DNA from: UBA5500 sp023622465 | GTDB taxonomy: Bacteria; Bacillota; UBA994; UBA5500 | Direction: 5' to 3' | Assembly: GCA_023622465.1 (NCBI GenBank) | Contig: JAMNZE010000131.1 | Coordinates: 1-6,105 of the forward strand | DNA length: 6,105 bases | Shown here: positions 1-6,073 of the stretch, one piece after another | Position numbering within the stretch: position 1 is the stretch's first letter | Layout: each line of letters begins with the position of its first letter | The notes under the pieces: model-generated | What the model was told of the DNA's origin: nothing | The model's input: only the letters and a program-made list of their open reading frames with translations | The model's database searches: none | Translations under genes and position numbers: made by a program

Positions 1-948
1 ACCGTGCTTATAGATGGTGACGAAAGCTCCCGCGCGGGCTGGCAATGAGGCCGGCAAAGAAGGCAACTGGTCGGGCACACGGCTCGTTTGCACATAGCTT
101 TCCACTACCCTTCTAGCCAATTGCACCGGCGGTGATTCGGCTGCCCTTTGCCGCTCGATGGCGGCCTGTCGCTCAGCTAAAAAGGTATCTAAGTAGAACT
201 TGCCTTGCCCGGCTGCTACTTGTCGTGTAGCCACCAAATAGCCAACTCCCCAAGGAGCCTCGTAGGAAAGCACCCGATAGCTTCCAGCCAAACCCTCAAA
301 ACAGCCCAGAAAGACCGCCAGCGGCCGCAGCCCACATTCACCGGCCACGGTAGCCAATTCTTCTAAGGCAGGCAAATCCTGCACCCGTTGAGAGCGAAGT
401 AGTTCGGCCACCGCCACGTCAAAGCGCTGGGCTTCCGGATGGTATCCGGCGGGCGCCTCATCACTGAGACGATGGGATAAATCTCCACTACCGATAATGG
501 CTACCCGCTTCCCCGATGCTTGTACGGCCCGCTGTATAGCCACCCCCAGAGCGTAATGCTCTATGTCCAGCCGGGACGTAAGTCGAAATTGCCGTTTAAG
601 GCGGGCGGTTAATCCCACCAGAGGCAACCCCTGGGCCCCACTTTCCTTGATGATAGCTCTTGTCAGATCCGGATCGATATCTACCCTAATCTGCTCCTCT
701 TTAGCCCCAAAGGCGGAAAAGTCGCCTTGTATTACCGGCTCGGTTTCTACGGTAAAGGCATCGGCGAAGAGGGGACCATGGGGGCCACAGACGATAACCG
801 CATCGGGACACAACTCGGCTACTTCCTGGGCCGCCTGCCGCATGCTACTGATAGTGGCAGCGGCCAATTTTTCTTCTCCTCGGCCGACGGCGGGGATGAT
901 AATAGGTGGATGGGGACTGTACCAACCACCAACGATTTGTCCTGACAT
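1..948 (-). CDS. amrA: AmmeMemoRadiSam system protein A-like: LigB-type dioxygenase domain plus start of AMMECR1 domain (partial, 3' end outside window)
   Basis: The frame is open from an ATG at 948 to the window edge (316 codons seen). An AGGAGG seven bases upstream fixes the start. Residues 1-245 resemble class III extradiol dioxygenase (LigB/Memo-type) domains: SPHPP (His13), CGPHGP (His57), SGDLSHRL (His159), AGECGLRP (about 202-209) and LSYEAPWGVGY (about 227-237). After a charged linker, residues from about 277 (LARRVVESYV, then LPARAGAFVTIYKHG) match the beginning of an AMMECR1 domain. In Firmicutes this two-domain layout is typical of AmmeMemoRadiSam protein A, a partner of a Memo protein and a radical SAM enzyme; the biochemical role is unknown and no dioxygenase activity should be assumed. 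Oddity: around residues 126-131 the protein reads RLDIEHYALG, whereas relatives have an LDHG-V-PLY block and a further strand before the EHY helix, so about 25-30 residues seem lost in frame. It is probably co-transcribed with orr. Confidence 0.82.
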   Translation of the reverse strand, partial: MSGQIVGGWYSPHPPIIIPAVGRGEEKLAAATISSMRQAAQEVAELCPDAVIVCGPHGPLFADAFTVETEPVIQGDFSAFGAKEEQIRVDIDPDLTRAIIKESGAQGLPLVGLTARLKRQFRLTSRLDIEHYALGVAIQRAVQASGKRVAIIGSGDLSHRLSDEAPAGYHPEAQRFDVAVAELLRSQRVQDLPALEELATVAGECGLRPLAVFLGCFEGLAGSYRVLSYEAPWGVGYLVATRQVAAGQGKFYLDTFLAERQAAIERQRAAESPPVQLARRVVESYVQTSRVPDQLPSLPASLPARAGAFVTIYKHG

Positions 949-2042
949 TGGCTTTCCTCCTTTTCTAAGCCAACCGGCCTCTTCTTTGCCTGCACAAACT
1001 CTTTAACCACATAGGGCGAAGTACAGGCGGCCAAAAGGGCTGTGTAATTGAGACCGAAACTAAAGACCTGGCCCACCTGCACGTCCTCCGGATAGTCGCG
1101 CATATCCAAAATCAGGTGATCGCTGCTGGCGCCTAGTACCCGTACTCCCGGCTCTAAAGGTACCAGCCCCTCCGGGTTAACGTCTTGTCGCCCTAGAGCT
1201 AGTATAACTCGACGGCCGGTCCCCTTGTCAGTAAGTTGGAGGGTATTGCCGAAGGGATTTTCCCCAATGGTACCGATGGGCTGCCAAGGTTTCTCCTTTA
1301 CCTCAATAGCCACCGCTTGCAGAGTTACCGTATCGGTGAATAAGCCGGGCAGGGGGCGATTTTTACTCGTTTCCCGCCCTAGAATTATGGCCTCTCCCAG
1401 GCGCAGGTTATTGATTCCCTTAGGCAGCTTTCCCTGCCGCAACATTTCTAATGAGCTGGAATTACCGCCGGAAACGACTTCACACTTCGCCAAACCTAAA
1501 CGCTCCAGCTCGGTGGCCAACTCCACCAAAATACTCAGGTTGTTAGAGTCGGGAAGTACACCATTGAGACAGGTCAGATTGGTTCCTATGCCGGCGATGC
1601 GTATTCCCGGCAAATCTACCGCCTGCCGCACAAAGCCTATCACCTCATCGGGCCAAAGGCCCTCTCTGAGATCTCCCACATCCACCATTAATAGAACCTT
1701 ATGTTGCTTACCAGCGGCCGTGGCGGCCCGGCTTAAAGCCTGTAGCGTAGTCAGTTCACTGTTTAGGCTCCAATCGGCGTACCGGACTACTGCATCTGCC
1801 TGGCGGGGATCGGGCAAGCGTAATAATACCTTTTCCGCCGCCGGTAGCCGGGCCAGATTCTCCAGCCGCGAATCGGCCAAGGTAGTAATACCAGCAGCCA
1901 GCAGTGCTTGGCCCACGGCCGGGGCACCGCAGAATACTTTGGTGACGGCCCAAATGTTGACCCCCCAAGGGTTAGCCAACTGTAGCAGGGCTTCCGCATT
2001 ATGGCGCAACTTGTCCAAGTCTACACGCAATAGGGGATACAT
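819..2042 (-). CDS. orr: Ornithine racemase, PLP-dependent, alanine-racemase-like fold (C-terminal tail probably spurious)
   Basis: Orr interconverts L- and D-ornithine in the cytoplasm and supplies the D-isomer to the aminomutase encoded upstream. The 407-residue frame starts at an ATG preceded by GGGAGGTGG. The N-terminal half is an alanine-racemase-type barrel: VTKVFCG holds the likely PLP lysine (Lys35), followed by LADSRLENL, LLRLP, YADWSLNSE, LMVDVGDLREG, GIGTNLTC and VSGGNSSS (phosphate binding). GINNLRLGEAIILGRET, ALGRQDVNPEGL and GASSDHLILD complete the racemase signature. These long identical stretches separate it from ordinary alanine racemase and from YggS-like PLP proteins. Similarity ends near residue 350 (SPYVVKEF), where the family normally stops. 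The remaining roughly 57 residues read through the ribosome binding site and first 130 bases of the amrA-like gene and resemble nothing known to me. A frame change near 970-990 would end the protein at the TAG at 965-967. The gene lies 42 bases after the mutL-like gene. Confidence 0.9.
   Translation of the reverse strand: MYPLLRVDLDKLRHNAEALLQLANPWGVNIWAVTKVFCGAPAVGQALLAAGITTLADSRLENLARLPAAEKVLLRLPDPRQADAVVRYADWSLNSELTTLQALSRAATAAGKQHKVLLMVDVGDLREGLWPDEVIGFVRQAVDLPGIRIAGIGTNLTCLNGVLPDSNNLSILVELATELERLGLAKCEVVSGGNSSSLEMLRQGKLPKGINNLRLGEAIILGRETSKNRPLPGLFTDTVTLQAVAIEVKEKPWQPIGTIGENPFGNTLQLTDKGTGRRVILALGRQDVNPEGLVPLEPGVRVLGASSDHLILDMRDYPEDVQVGQVFSFGLNYTALLAACTSPYVVKEFVQAKKRPVGLEKEESQCQDKSLVVGTVPIHLLSSPPSAEEKKNWPLPLSVACGRRPRK
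956..961 (-). promoter_or_regulatory. Ribosome binding site of the amrA-like gene
   Basis: A perfect AGGAGG on the minus strand lies seven bases before the ATG at 948. It decides the start of the amrA-like gene, which otherwise lies inside the overextended orr reading frame. A TAG at 965-967, one frame off orr, sits just before it, as expected if orr originally ended there. Confidence 0.75.
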
Positions 2043-2059
2043 TTCCTACCACCTCCCAG

Positions 2060-2088
2060 CTAGAGTTCGGTTCGTTCGAAATCTCTAG
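2060..2088 (-). other. Intercistronic stem-loop between the mutL-like gene and orr
   Basis: On the minus strand CTAGAG pairs with CTCTAG and TTCG with CGAA, with a two-base bulge (AT) and a seven-base loop: ten pairs in all. The stem begins at the stop codon of the mutL-like gene and ends just before the orr ribosome binding site. No U-tract follows, so it is not a standard intrinsic terminator. It could stabilise or process the mRNA, or be chance. Confidence 0.35.
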
Positions 2089-3443
2089 GAAATGCCTAAG
2101 CTGTCGTACATGAGACGCAGTGCCGCCTGCGGATAACGATTGGCCAATACGCCCAGGGCGGCCAGGTTATAGTGCTTGTCAATCAAAATATCTACCGGCC
2201 CTGAGGGTAAGAGCGCCTGCCCTGCCGGTCGAGCCAAAATATCTGCCAGCAGTTGCTTGGCATTAGGTAGCTGGGTTAATGGCCCACCGGTGCCAAGCAC
2301 GTAGCGTACATTAGTTAGATCCTTACCCTCGGCGATGGTAGAACGCCCCTGGGGGCCATAGAGTTGTTTCAAACGGCCCGCATGTCGCTCCAGGGCGGTG
2401 CGAGCCGCCTCGCAAGTAAGTTCCTCCAGCAGGCGCAATTCTTGGGCAGTGGTGGGGATGGGTGACCAGTTGGCCAACAGATTATCCACCGGGTCACCGA
2501 TACGGGCGCTTAACGCCTGCTTACCCATGCGTTCGGCCACGTGGGGAGCATTAACATATACCCCCAAATCGCCCTCCACCGTCCGTTTAGCCAAGGGTTC
2601 GGGATGCAGTAACAGGCGGTTAATTTCATCGGAACCGGGCGTTACCGAATGCACGTCGGTGGTGGCTCCGCCCACATCTATGACCAATAGATCACCGATA
2701 GCTTCATACAGGAGTTGGGCGGCCAGTAAGACGGCGCCCGGGGTGGGTAAGATTTGCCCGGTAACCATCTGCCGGATCTTTTCCATACCGGCCGCATGGA
2801 TTATGTGTTCTTCAAAGACCTGCTGGATAACCTGCCGCGCCGGCTCCACGTTGAGCTCATCGATAGCTGGATAGACGTTGTCTACCGTATAATAGAGGAG
2901 TTGGGCCGCCTCCATGATGGCCACAAACTCCTGTTGGACCGCCTTATTGCCCGCATAAATAATGGGGGCCGGCAGCCGAGCCTCTGCCAAATGGCGGGCA
3001 TTAGCCAACACGGTGGCCGATTCCCCGTAATCCACCCCACCGGCCAGCAGAATGATATTGGGCTTTTGCTGTTTTAGGGTTGCCAGATCGTGGGGGCTCA
3101 GTTCGCCGGCCGTTATTAGCCCTAATACGGCACCGGCACCCAGGGCCGCCTCACGGGCCGCCCGGGCTGTCATATCGTAAACCAAACCATGTACGCTCAT
3201 CCGCAGCCCACCGGCCGCACTACTGGTAGCCAACATGGTCTCCCACGTGATCGAATCTCCCATCCTCTCTTCCAGGTCGTCGATGGCCTGGCGGAGGCCG
3301 ATGGTTACATCGCCCTGGGGCACCGAGGTGGGTGCTTGCCCCTGTCCCAAAAAGCGGGGTTGCTCTCTGCTAAGGTCGGTAAAAGCATTAACTACGGTGG
3401 TAGTGCTGCCTATCTCGGCAACTAACACTTCAATGTGGGTCAT
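2085..3443 (-). CDS. MutL/GlmL-family reactivating ATPase for the cobalamin-dependent aminomutase
   Basis: This 452-residue protein belongs to the MutL/GlmL family found beside B12-dependent carbon-skeleton and amino mutases (not the mismatch-repair MutL). The fold is the actin/Hsp70-like ATPase type. LVAEIGSTTTVVNAF at residues 7-21 is the first phosphate loop, LVIDVGGATTDVHSV at 253-267 the second, and VLGTGGPL at about 382-389 the adenosine-side loop. ILLAGGVDYGE (131-141), FEEHIIHAAGM (about 210-220), RTVEGDLGVYVN (about 287-298) and RHAGRLKQLYGP are further family blocks. By analogy with diol dehydratase reactivases it is thought to use ATP to release damaged cobalamin from the mutase, here OraE. 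The biochemical role of this subgroup is inferred, not demonstrated. The length is normal and no frameshift is seen, unlike its neighbours. The start is an ATG with AAGGAGGGG upstream, overlapping the oraE stop; the genes are 12 bases apart, so translation is probably coupled. Confidence 0.9.
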   Translation of the reverse strand: MTHIEVLVAEIGSTTTVVNAFTDLSREQPRFLGQGQAPTSVPQGDVTIGLRQAIDDLEERMGDSITWETMLATSSAAGGLRMSVHGLVYDMTARAAREAALGAGAVLGLITAGELSPHDLATLKQQKPNIILLAGGVDYGESATVLANARHLAEARLPAPIIYAGNKAVQQEFVAIMEAAQLLYYTVDNVYPAIDELNVEPARQVIQQVFEEHIIHAAGMEKIRQMVTGQILPTPGAVLLAAQLLYEAIGDLLVIDVGGATTDVHSVTPGSDEINRLLLHPEPLAKRTVEGDLGVYVNAPHVAERMGKQALSARIGDPVDNLLANWSPIPTTAQELRLLEELTCEAARTALERHAGRLKQLYGPQGRSTIAEGKDLTNVRYVLGTGGPLTQLPNAKQLLADILARPAGQALLPSGPVDILIDKHYNLAALGVLANRYPQAALRLMYDSLGIS

Positions 3444-3455
3444 GGCTGCCCCTCC

Positions 3456-5114
3456 TTAGGCCCGTTGCCTTCGCTCCCGCACTAAGAAGCTGGCCACATG
3501 GTGGCCCTTAGTACCCCGGCCAAAGCCGGCGTCGAGGCCACATTCCACCGCAATTTCGTTGGTCACCTGAGTGCCGCCACCCACCAGTAGCAGTTTATCG
3601 CGCACTCCCTTCTCCACACATAGCTCATGGAGACGCCGCATATTCAAACGGTGTACATCGGCATGGGTGATGATGGTACTGACCAGAATGGCATCGGCAT
3701 CCACTTCTATGGCCGCATCAATCACCTTTTGTACCGGTACCGAAGTGCCCAAATAGACGCACTTGATACCAAAGCCTTCTAGGCCGCCATGCTTAATGTC
3801 GATGATCTCCCGCATGCCCACCGAATGCTCGTCTTCACCGATGGTGGCAGCCACCACCTTCAGGGGGCGCTGGGCCACCTCCTGCCGGATTTCCTCTTCA
3901 CTCAGTAGAGGTACCTCTTCTGGGATGGTCAGTTGAGCCGGATCAATGGCAAAGGGTACTCGCCCCTTCACTTCCAGATAGGTACCTTCCGCCGGTTGCA
4001 TCACTTGCCGATGAATAACCTCACAGTCGGTGAGTCCAAAACGCGCGGCCATCTCTAAGGCTGCTGCTTCGGCGGTTCTCCTGTCGGTGGGGAAGAAGAC
4101 TTGGATATTGATCCAACCATCTCCGGCCCATTCCACTTCTGGCACCAGAAGGCCTGCCTCTCTGAGCTCCTTGTTGGCTTCTAGACGCTGAGCCACATTG
4201 TCTTCCGGGTCTAGCTCATCAATGTAGGCTATCTTTTCTGGCCGGCAGAGGGTGCACCCATCTAAGGCCTCACAAGGTGACTGCAAGCCGTCGGGTACAT
4301 GGTTATAGCCAAAATGGGCACAGACGGGGGCGAAATAGTCGGGGTCTCGCGGCACTACCGTGTCGGCCCCCACACCGCCCCGAGGATCGCGGATGATGCC
4401 ATCTCCATTGCGCTCCGGGTACTGCCCCGAATCGACGAAGAAGCCCCGGCTAACGGCGGCGAAATAACCGCCCACTTCTAGGATTTCTTCCATGAACAGT
4501 ATGGCCCGCTCCTTAAGTTCTCGCACCCGCTCCCGTAAGGGGCCTTCTTGTCTTAGCGCCACCATTTCCTGCAACCCGTCCAGAGCTAAGAGGGCCTGTT
4601 TGGCCGTATTGACAGCAGAAACGCTGTTATAGTGCCAAGGCACGTTGCGCCCCTCATCGGGCGTGATGGTGCTCTGAATGTCGGCAGAAGTAAGGCGGGA
4701 AATGAGCACATTTAGAGCGTGGGTGACAATTGCTTCCCGTGTATCCGAATCGATATATTTGGTGTTCATCTGGGCCCGCATCCGGTAACCCCTAAACAGC
4801 TCTCTTAGGGCTACCGCGTAGGGTAGATCGTAACGCAGGGCCGGTCCAGGGCTGGCGGTAGGCGGTACGGTGGAAAGGCAGATATTGCTCTTTTTCATAC
4901 CTACCCGCGTCGAATAGGCACAGTTGATGGCATGCTGCACCAAGAGTTCGGGCATCACCTTCCACCCCTCCCGAGCGGTAGCGTTAGCATTATGGGCGCC
5001 GTCGATCTGAGCCATATCCGCATACCTCTTCCGCAAAAAGGACGGCAATTTCCGGACCGCCCACCCCACTGACATAGGAATGGAGATTGATGGGACGCCC
5101 CACCTCATCTTCAA
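3456..5114 (-). CDS. oraE: D-ornithine 4,5-aminomutase large subunit OraE, central and C-terminal part (separated from its N-terminus by a frameshift)
   Basis: OraE with OraS moves the terminal amino group of D-ornithine to C4 using PLP and adenosylcobalamin. True homology in this frame begins at about 5021 (ADMAQIDGAHNANATAREGW). The 31 residues before it, from the first possible start at 5114, are out-of-frame translation. The barrel continues through STVPPTASP, MNTKYIDSDTREA and STITPDEGRNVPWH. FMEEILEVGGYF, FVDSGQYPERNGDG and FAPVCAHFGYNHV follow. The C-terminal Rossmann domain has the base-off cobalamin motif GEDEHSVGMREIIDIKHGG: its His (codon 3825-3827) is the expected cobalt ligand, and the Lys eleven residues later (codon 3792-3794) is the expected PLP Schiff-base lysine (His618 and Lys629 of the characterised clostridial enzyme, from memory). 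LGTSVPV, STIITHADVH, GGGTQVT and DAGFGRGTKGHHVA end the B12 fold. All catalytic C-terminal residues are present, but this part lacks its own plausible ribosome binding site. Confidence 0.88.
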   Translation of the reverse strand: MKMRWGVPSISIPMSVGWAVRKLPSFLRKRYADMAQIDGAHNANATAREGWKVMPELLVQHAINCAYSTRVGMKKSNICLSTVPPTASPGPALRYDLPYAVALRELFRGYRMRAQMNTKYIDSDTREAIVTHALNVLISRLTSADIQSTITPDEGRNVPWHYNSVSAVNTAKQALLALDGLQEMVALRQEGPLRERVRELKERAILFMEEILEVGGYFAAVSRGFFVDSGQYPERNGDGIIRDPRGGVGADTVVPRDPDYFAPVCAHFGYNHVPDGLQSPCEALDGCTLCRPEKIAYIDELDPEDNVAQRLEANKELREAGLLVPEVEWAGDGWINIQVFFPTDRRTAEAAALEMAARFGLTDCEVIHRQVMQPAEGTYLEVKGRVPFAIDPAQLTIPEEVPLLSEEEIRQEVAQRPLKVVAATIGEDEHSVGMREIIDIKHGGLEGFGIKCVYLGTSVPVQKVIDAAIEVDADAILVSTIITHADVHRLNMRRLHELCVEKGVRDKLLLVGGGTQVTNEIAVECGLDAGFGRGTKGHHVASFLVRERRQRA

Positions 5115-5535
5115 TTATATCTAAGGCCTTACGCGTGGCCCGTATCTGCTTGCGGGTGATAGGCACACCGCCTACTCCTTCCGGGGTGCCTTCAATGAGG
5201 CCATCAAAATGGCTCTGGCCGGCGGTGCGAATCACCATGATATGATCGGCACCGTGCCAAGCGGCCATGCGCATGCGGCGCAAATCGTCTTCAAAACGGC
5301 CGGAGGCTATTTCCGAGGTGATTACGCAGTCGGGCTGCGGATCGATGTCGCCAAAATGTTTAGCCGCCGGCAGAGGGATACTCTGCCTGAGAGGCGCCGA
5401 GGTCTGCTTGTAAACAAAGGGACCCATTTGCTGGTCGGGCACCGGTTTTCGCCACACCCAACCCCGTCGCCGGGGGCGATAATGTTCCAAGTTACTTAGA
5501 ATAGCTTCTATGTTTAGCTTCTCATTGGCTTGCAC
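4990..5535 (-). CDS. oraE: OraE N-terminal fragment, ends by frameshift
   Basis: This is the beginning of the same oraE gene, 181 codons from a GTG at 5535 with a GGGGG run nine bases upstream. Family blocks are clear: GWVWRKPVPDQQMGPFVYK (about 25-43), FGDIDPQPDCVITSEIASGR (61-80), RRMRMAAWHGADHIMVIRTA (86-105), GQSHFDGLIEGTPEGVGGVP, and HSYVSGVGGPEIAVLFAEE (152-170). After FAEE the frame runs into about ten unrelated residues and a stop at 4990. The correct continuation, ADMAQIDG, lies one frame away, four bases after the GAG codon. In the clostridial enzyme about 35-37 residues separate these points (a GVNGAHQDPQYNVLYRN-like block and the next barrel helix), so coding sequence is missing rather than merely shifted. 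The missing block contains tyrosines, possibly including the PLP-stacking tyrosine reported for this enzyme. As written, no active full-length OraE (about 730-740 residues) could be made. The start overlaps the oraS end by 22 bases. Confidence 0.85.
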   Translation of the reverse strand: MQANEKLNIEAILSNLEHYRPRRRGWVWRKPVPDQQMGPFVYKQTSAPLRQSIPLPAAKHFGDIDPQPDCVITSEIASGRFEDDLRRMRMAAWHGADHIMVIRTAGQSHFDGLIEGTPEGVGGVPITRKQIRATRKALDIIEDEVGRPINLHSYVSGVGGPEIAVLFAEEVCGYGSDRRRP

Positions 5536-5877
5536 CAGTCATTTCCCCCTTCCCTAAAATGGGCCTGAACCATGTCCCAACCTTCGCCTGCTAAGAGCCT
5601 ACGACCGGCTGTAAGGGCATCGCAAGCCCAATTGCGAGCTGCCACATAGACCACATGTCCGGCCCCCTTAGAAAGCAGCCCCTGGTCGCTGATTGCCTGC
5701 ACCAGCTCCTTGGCTTCCAAGCTATTAAACCCCAGGCGTAATAGCACGGAACGCTCAATAGAGGGTGATGTATTATTGGCAGCCAACTCCACCAAAGGCT
5801 GGACGATGGTCCAGCTGGGCCTCGCTTAAATTGGCCAGATGTTGTCGCCGAGTTGCAAAATCATCTTTACGCTGCAT
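5514..5877 (-). pseudogene. oraS: D-ornithine 4,5-aminomutase small subunit OraS, disrupted by a short frameshifting deletion
   Basis: OraS is the roughly 120-residue partner that OraE needs for an active alpha2-beta2 aminomutase. A good start exists at the ATG at 5877, behind AGGGAGTGGG at 5882-5891. It gives MQRKDDFATRRQHLANLSEAQL, closely like the family's N-terminus, but this frame stops at 5773. From about 5807 a second frame gives IVQPLVELAANNTSPSIERS, then RLGFNSLEAKELV and LLSKGAGHVVYVAA, ending at 5514; these are the hallmark OraS blocks. Known relatives have about ten residues (a -RFWE-AEK- stretch) between the two parts; here only four bases remain. A naive call would start at the TTG at 5795 (93 codons), which has no ribosome binding site and lacks the N-terminal helices. 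The C-terminus reads FREGGNDWCKPMRS, slightly longer than usual; one more G in the G-run at 5545-5549 would end it as FREGGK with a TGA at 5539-5541. Confidence 0.85.
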
Positions 5878-5881
5878 TTTT

Positions 5882-5891
5882 CCCACTCCCT
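5882..5891 (-). promoter_or_regulatory. Ribosome binding site for oraS (fixes the true start at 5877)
   Basis: AGGGAGTGGG on the minus strand precedes the ATG at 5877 by four to eight bases, depending on which purine block pairs. It supports the ATG at 5877 as the original oraS start, rather than the downstream TTG at 5795 that opens the longest remaining frame. Confidence 0.6.
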
Positions 5892-5934
5892 ATGCATTTT
5901 CTAAACCCACAAAGCTAGACGGCCTGCCTACATG

Positions 5935-5958
5935 AAAAAATGGGTGCTCTTCAAACCC
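5935..5958 (-). terminator. Weak terminator-like hairpin with T6 tract upstream of oraS
   Basis: On the minus strand GGGT and ACCC can pair across a nine-base loop, and the stem is followed by ATTTTTT. The four-pair stem is short for an intrinsic terminator. It might end an upstream transcript or act as an attenuator in the oraS leader, but it could equally be chance. Confidence 0.2.
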
Positions 5959-6019
5959 TCTCAAAGTTCTTAATCAGAACAAAGGTGTCGCATTAGGAAT
6001 CTATTAAAGCAAGTCCGTT

Positions 6020-6073
6020 GGGCTGCAGGATGTGCTTAGGGCGCAGAAGTAGGCTCAACCGCGCCTACAGCCC
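6020..6073 (-). repeat. Imperfect inverted repeat and nested hairpin in the leader upstream of oraS
   Basis: On the minus strand GGGCTGTAGG (6064-6073) can pair along all ten bases, with one G-U pair, with CCTGCAGCCC (6020-6029). Inside it, GTAGGC (6063-6068) and GCCTAC (6049-6054) form a perfect six-pair hairpin with an eight-base loop, and GGCGC can instead pair with GCGCC. These pairings compete with one another. A third near-copy, GGGCTGTGGG, lies just upstream at about 6076-6085. I do not recognise a cobalamin riboswitch box or a T-box element. It could be a structured leader, a small repeat family or the end of a mobile element. Confidence 0.4.

Noticed and set aside
563..1006. Plus-strand frames opposite the amrA-like gene
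   Set aside because: The minus strand carries clear SPHPP, PHGP and SGDLSHRL motifs in an uninterrupted frame; the plus-strand products resemble no family.
1225..2088. Long plus-strand open frame (287 codons) opposite orr
   Set aside because: Its product is arginine/serine-rich without any recognisable domain, and it lies exactly opposite the well-conserved racemase gene; it is a shadow frame of GC-rich coding DNA.
2398..3459. Several plus-strand frames of 74-158 codons opposite the mutL-like gene
   Set aside because: They mirror the conserved minus-strand gene, overlap one another and show no domain or convincing ribosome binding site.
4990..5114. The oraE break read as programmed frameshifting or translational bypass
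   Set aside because: Conserved residues are physically absent between the two frames, so changing frame would not restore the protein, and no slippery heptamer with a downstream pseudoknot is apparent.
5021..5114. The start at 5114 as a genuine beginning of a shorter OraE
   Set aside because: The first 31 residues are out-of-frame translation of the oraE N-terminal region, and no ribosome binding site precedes it.
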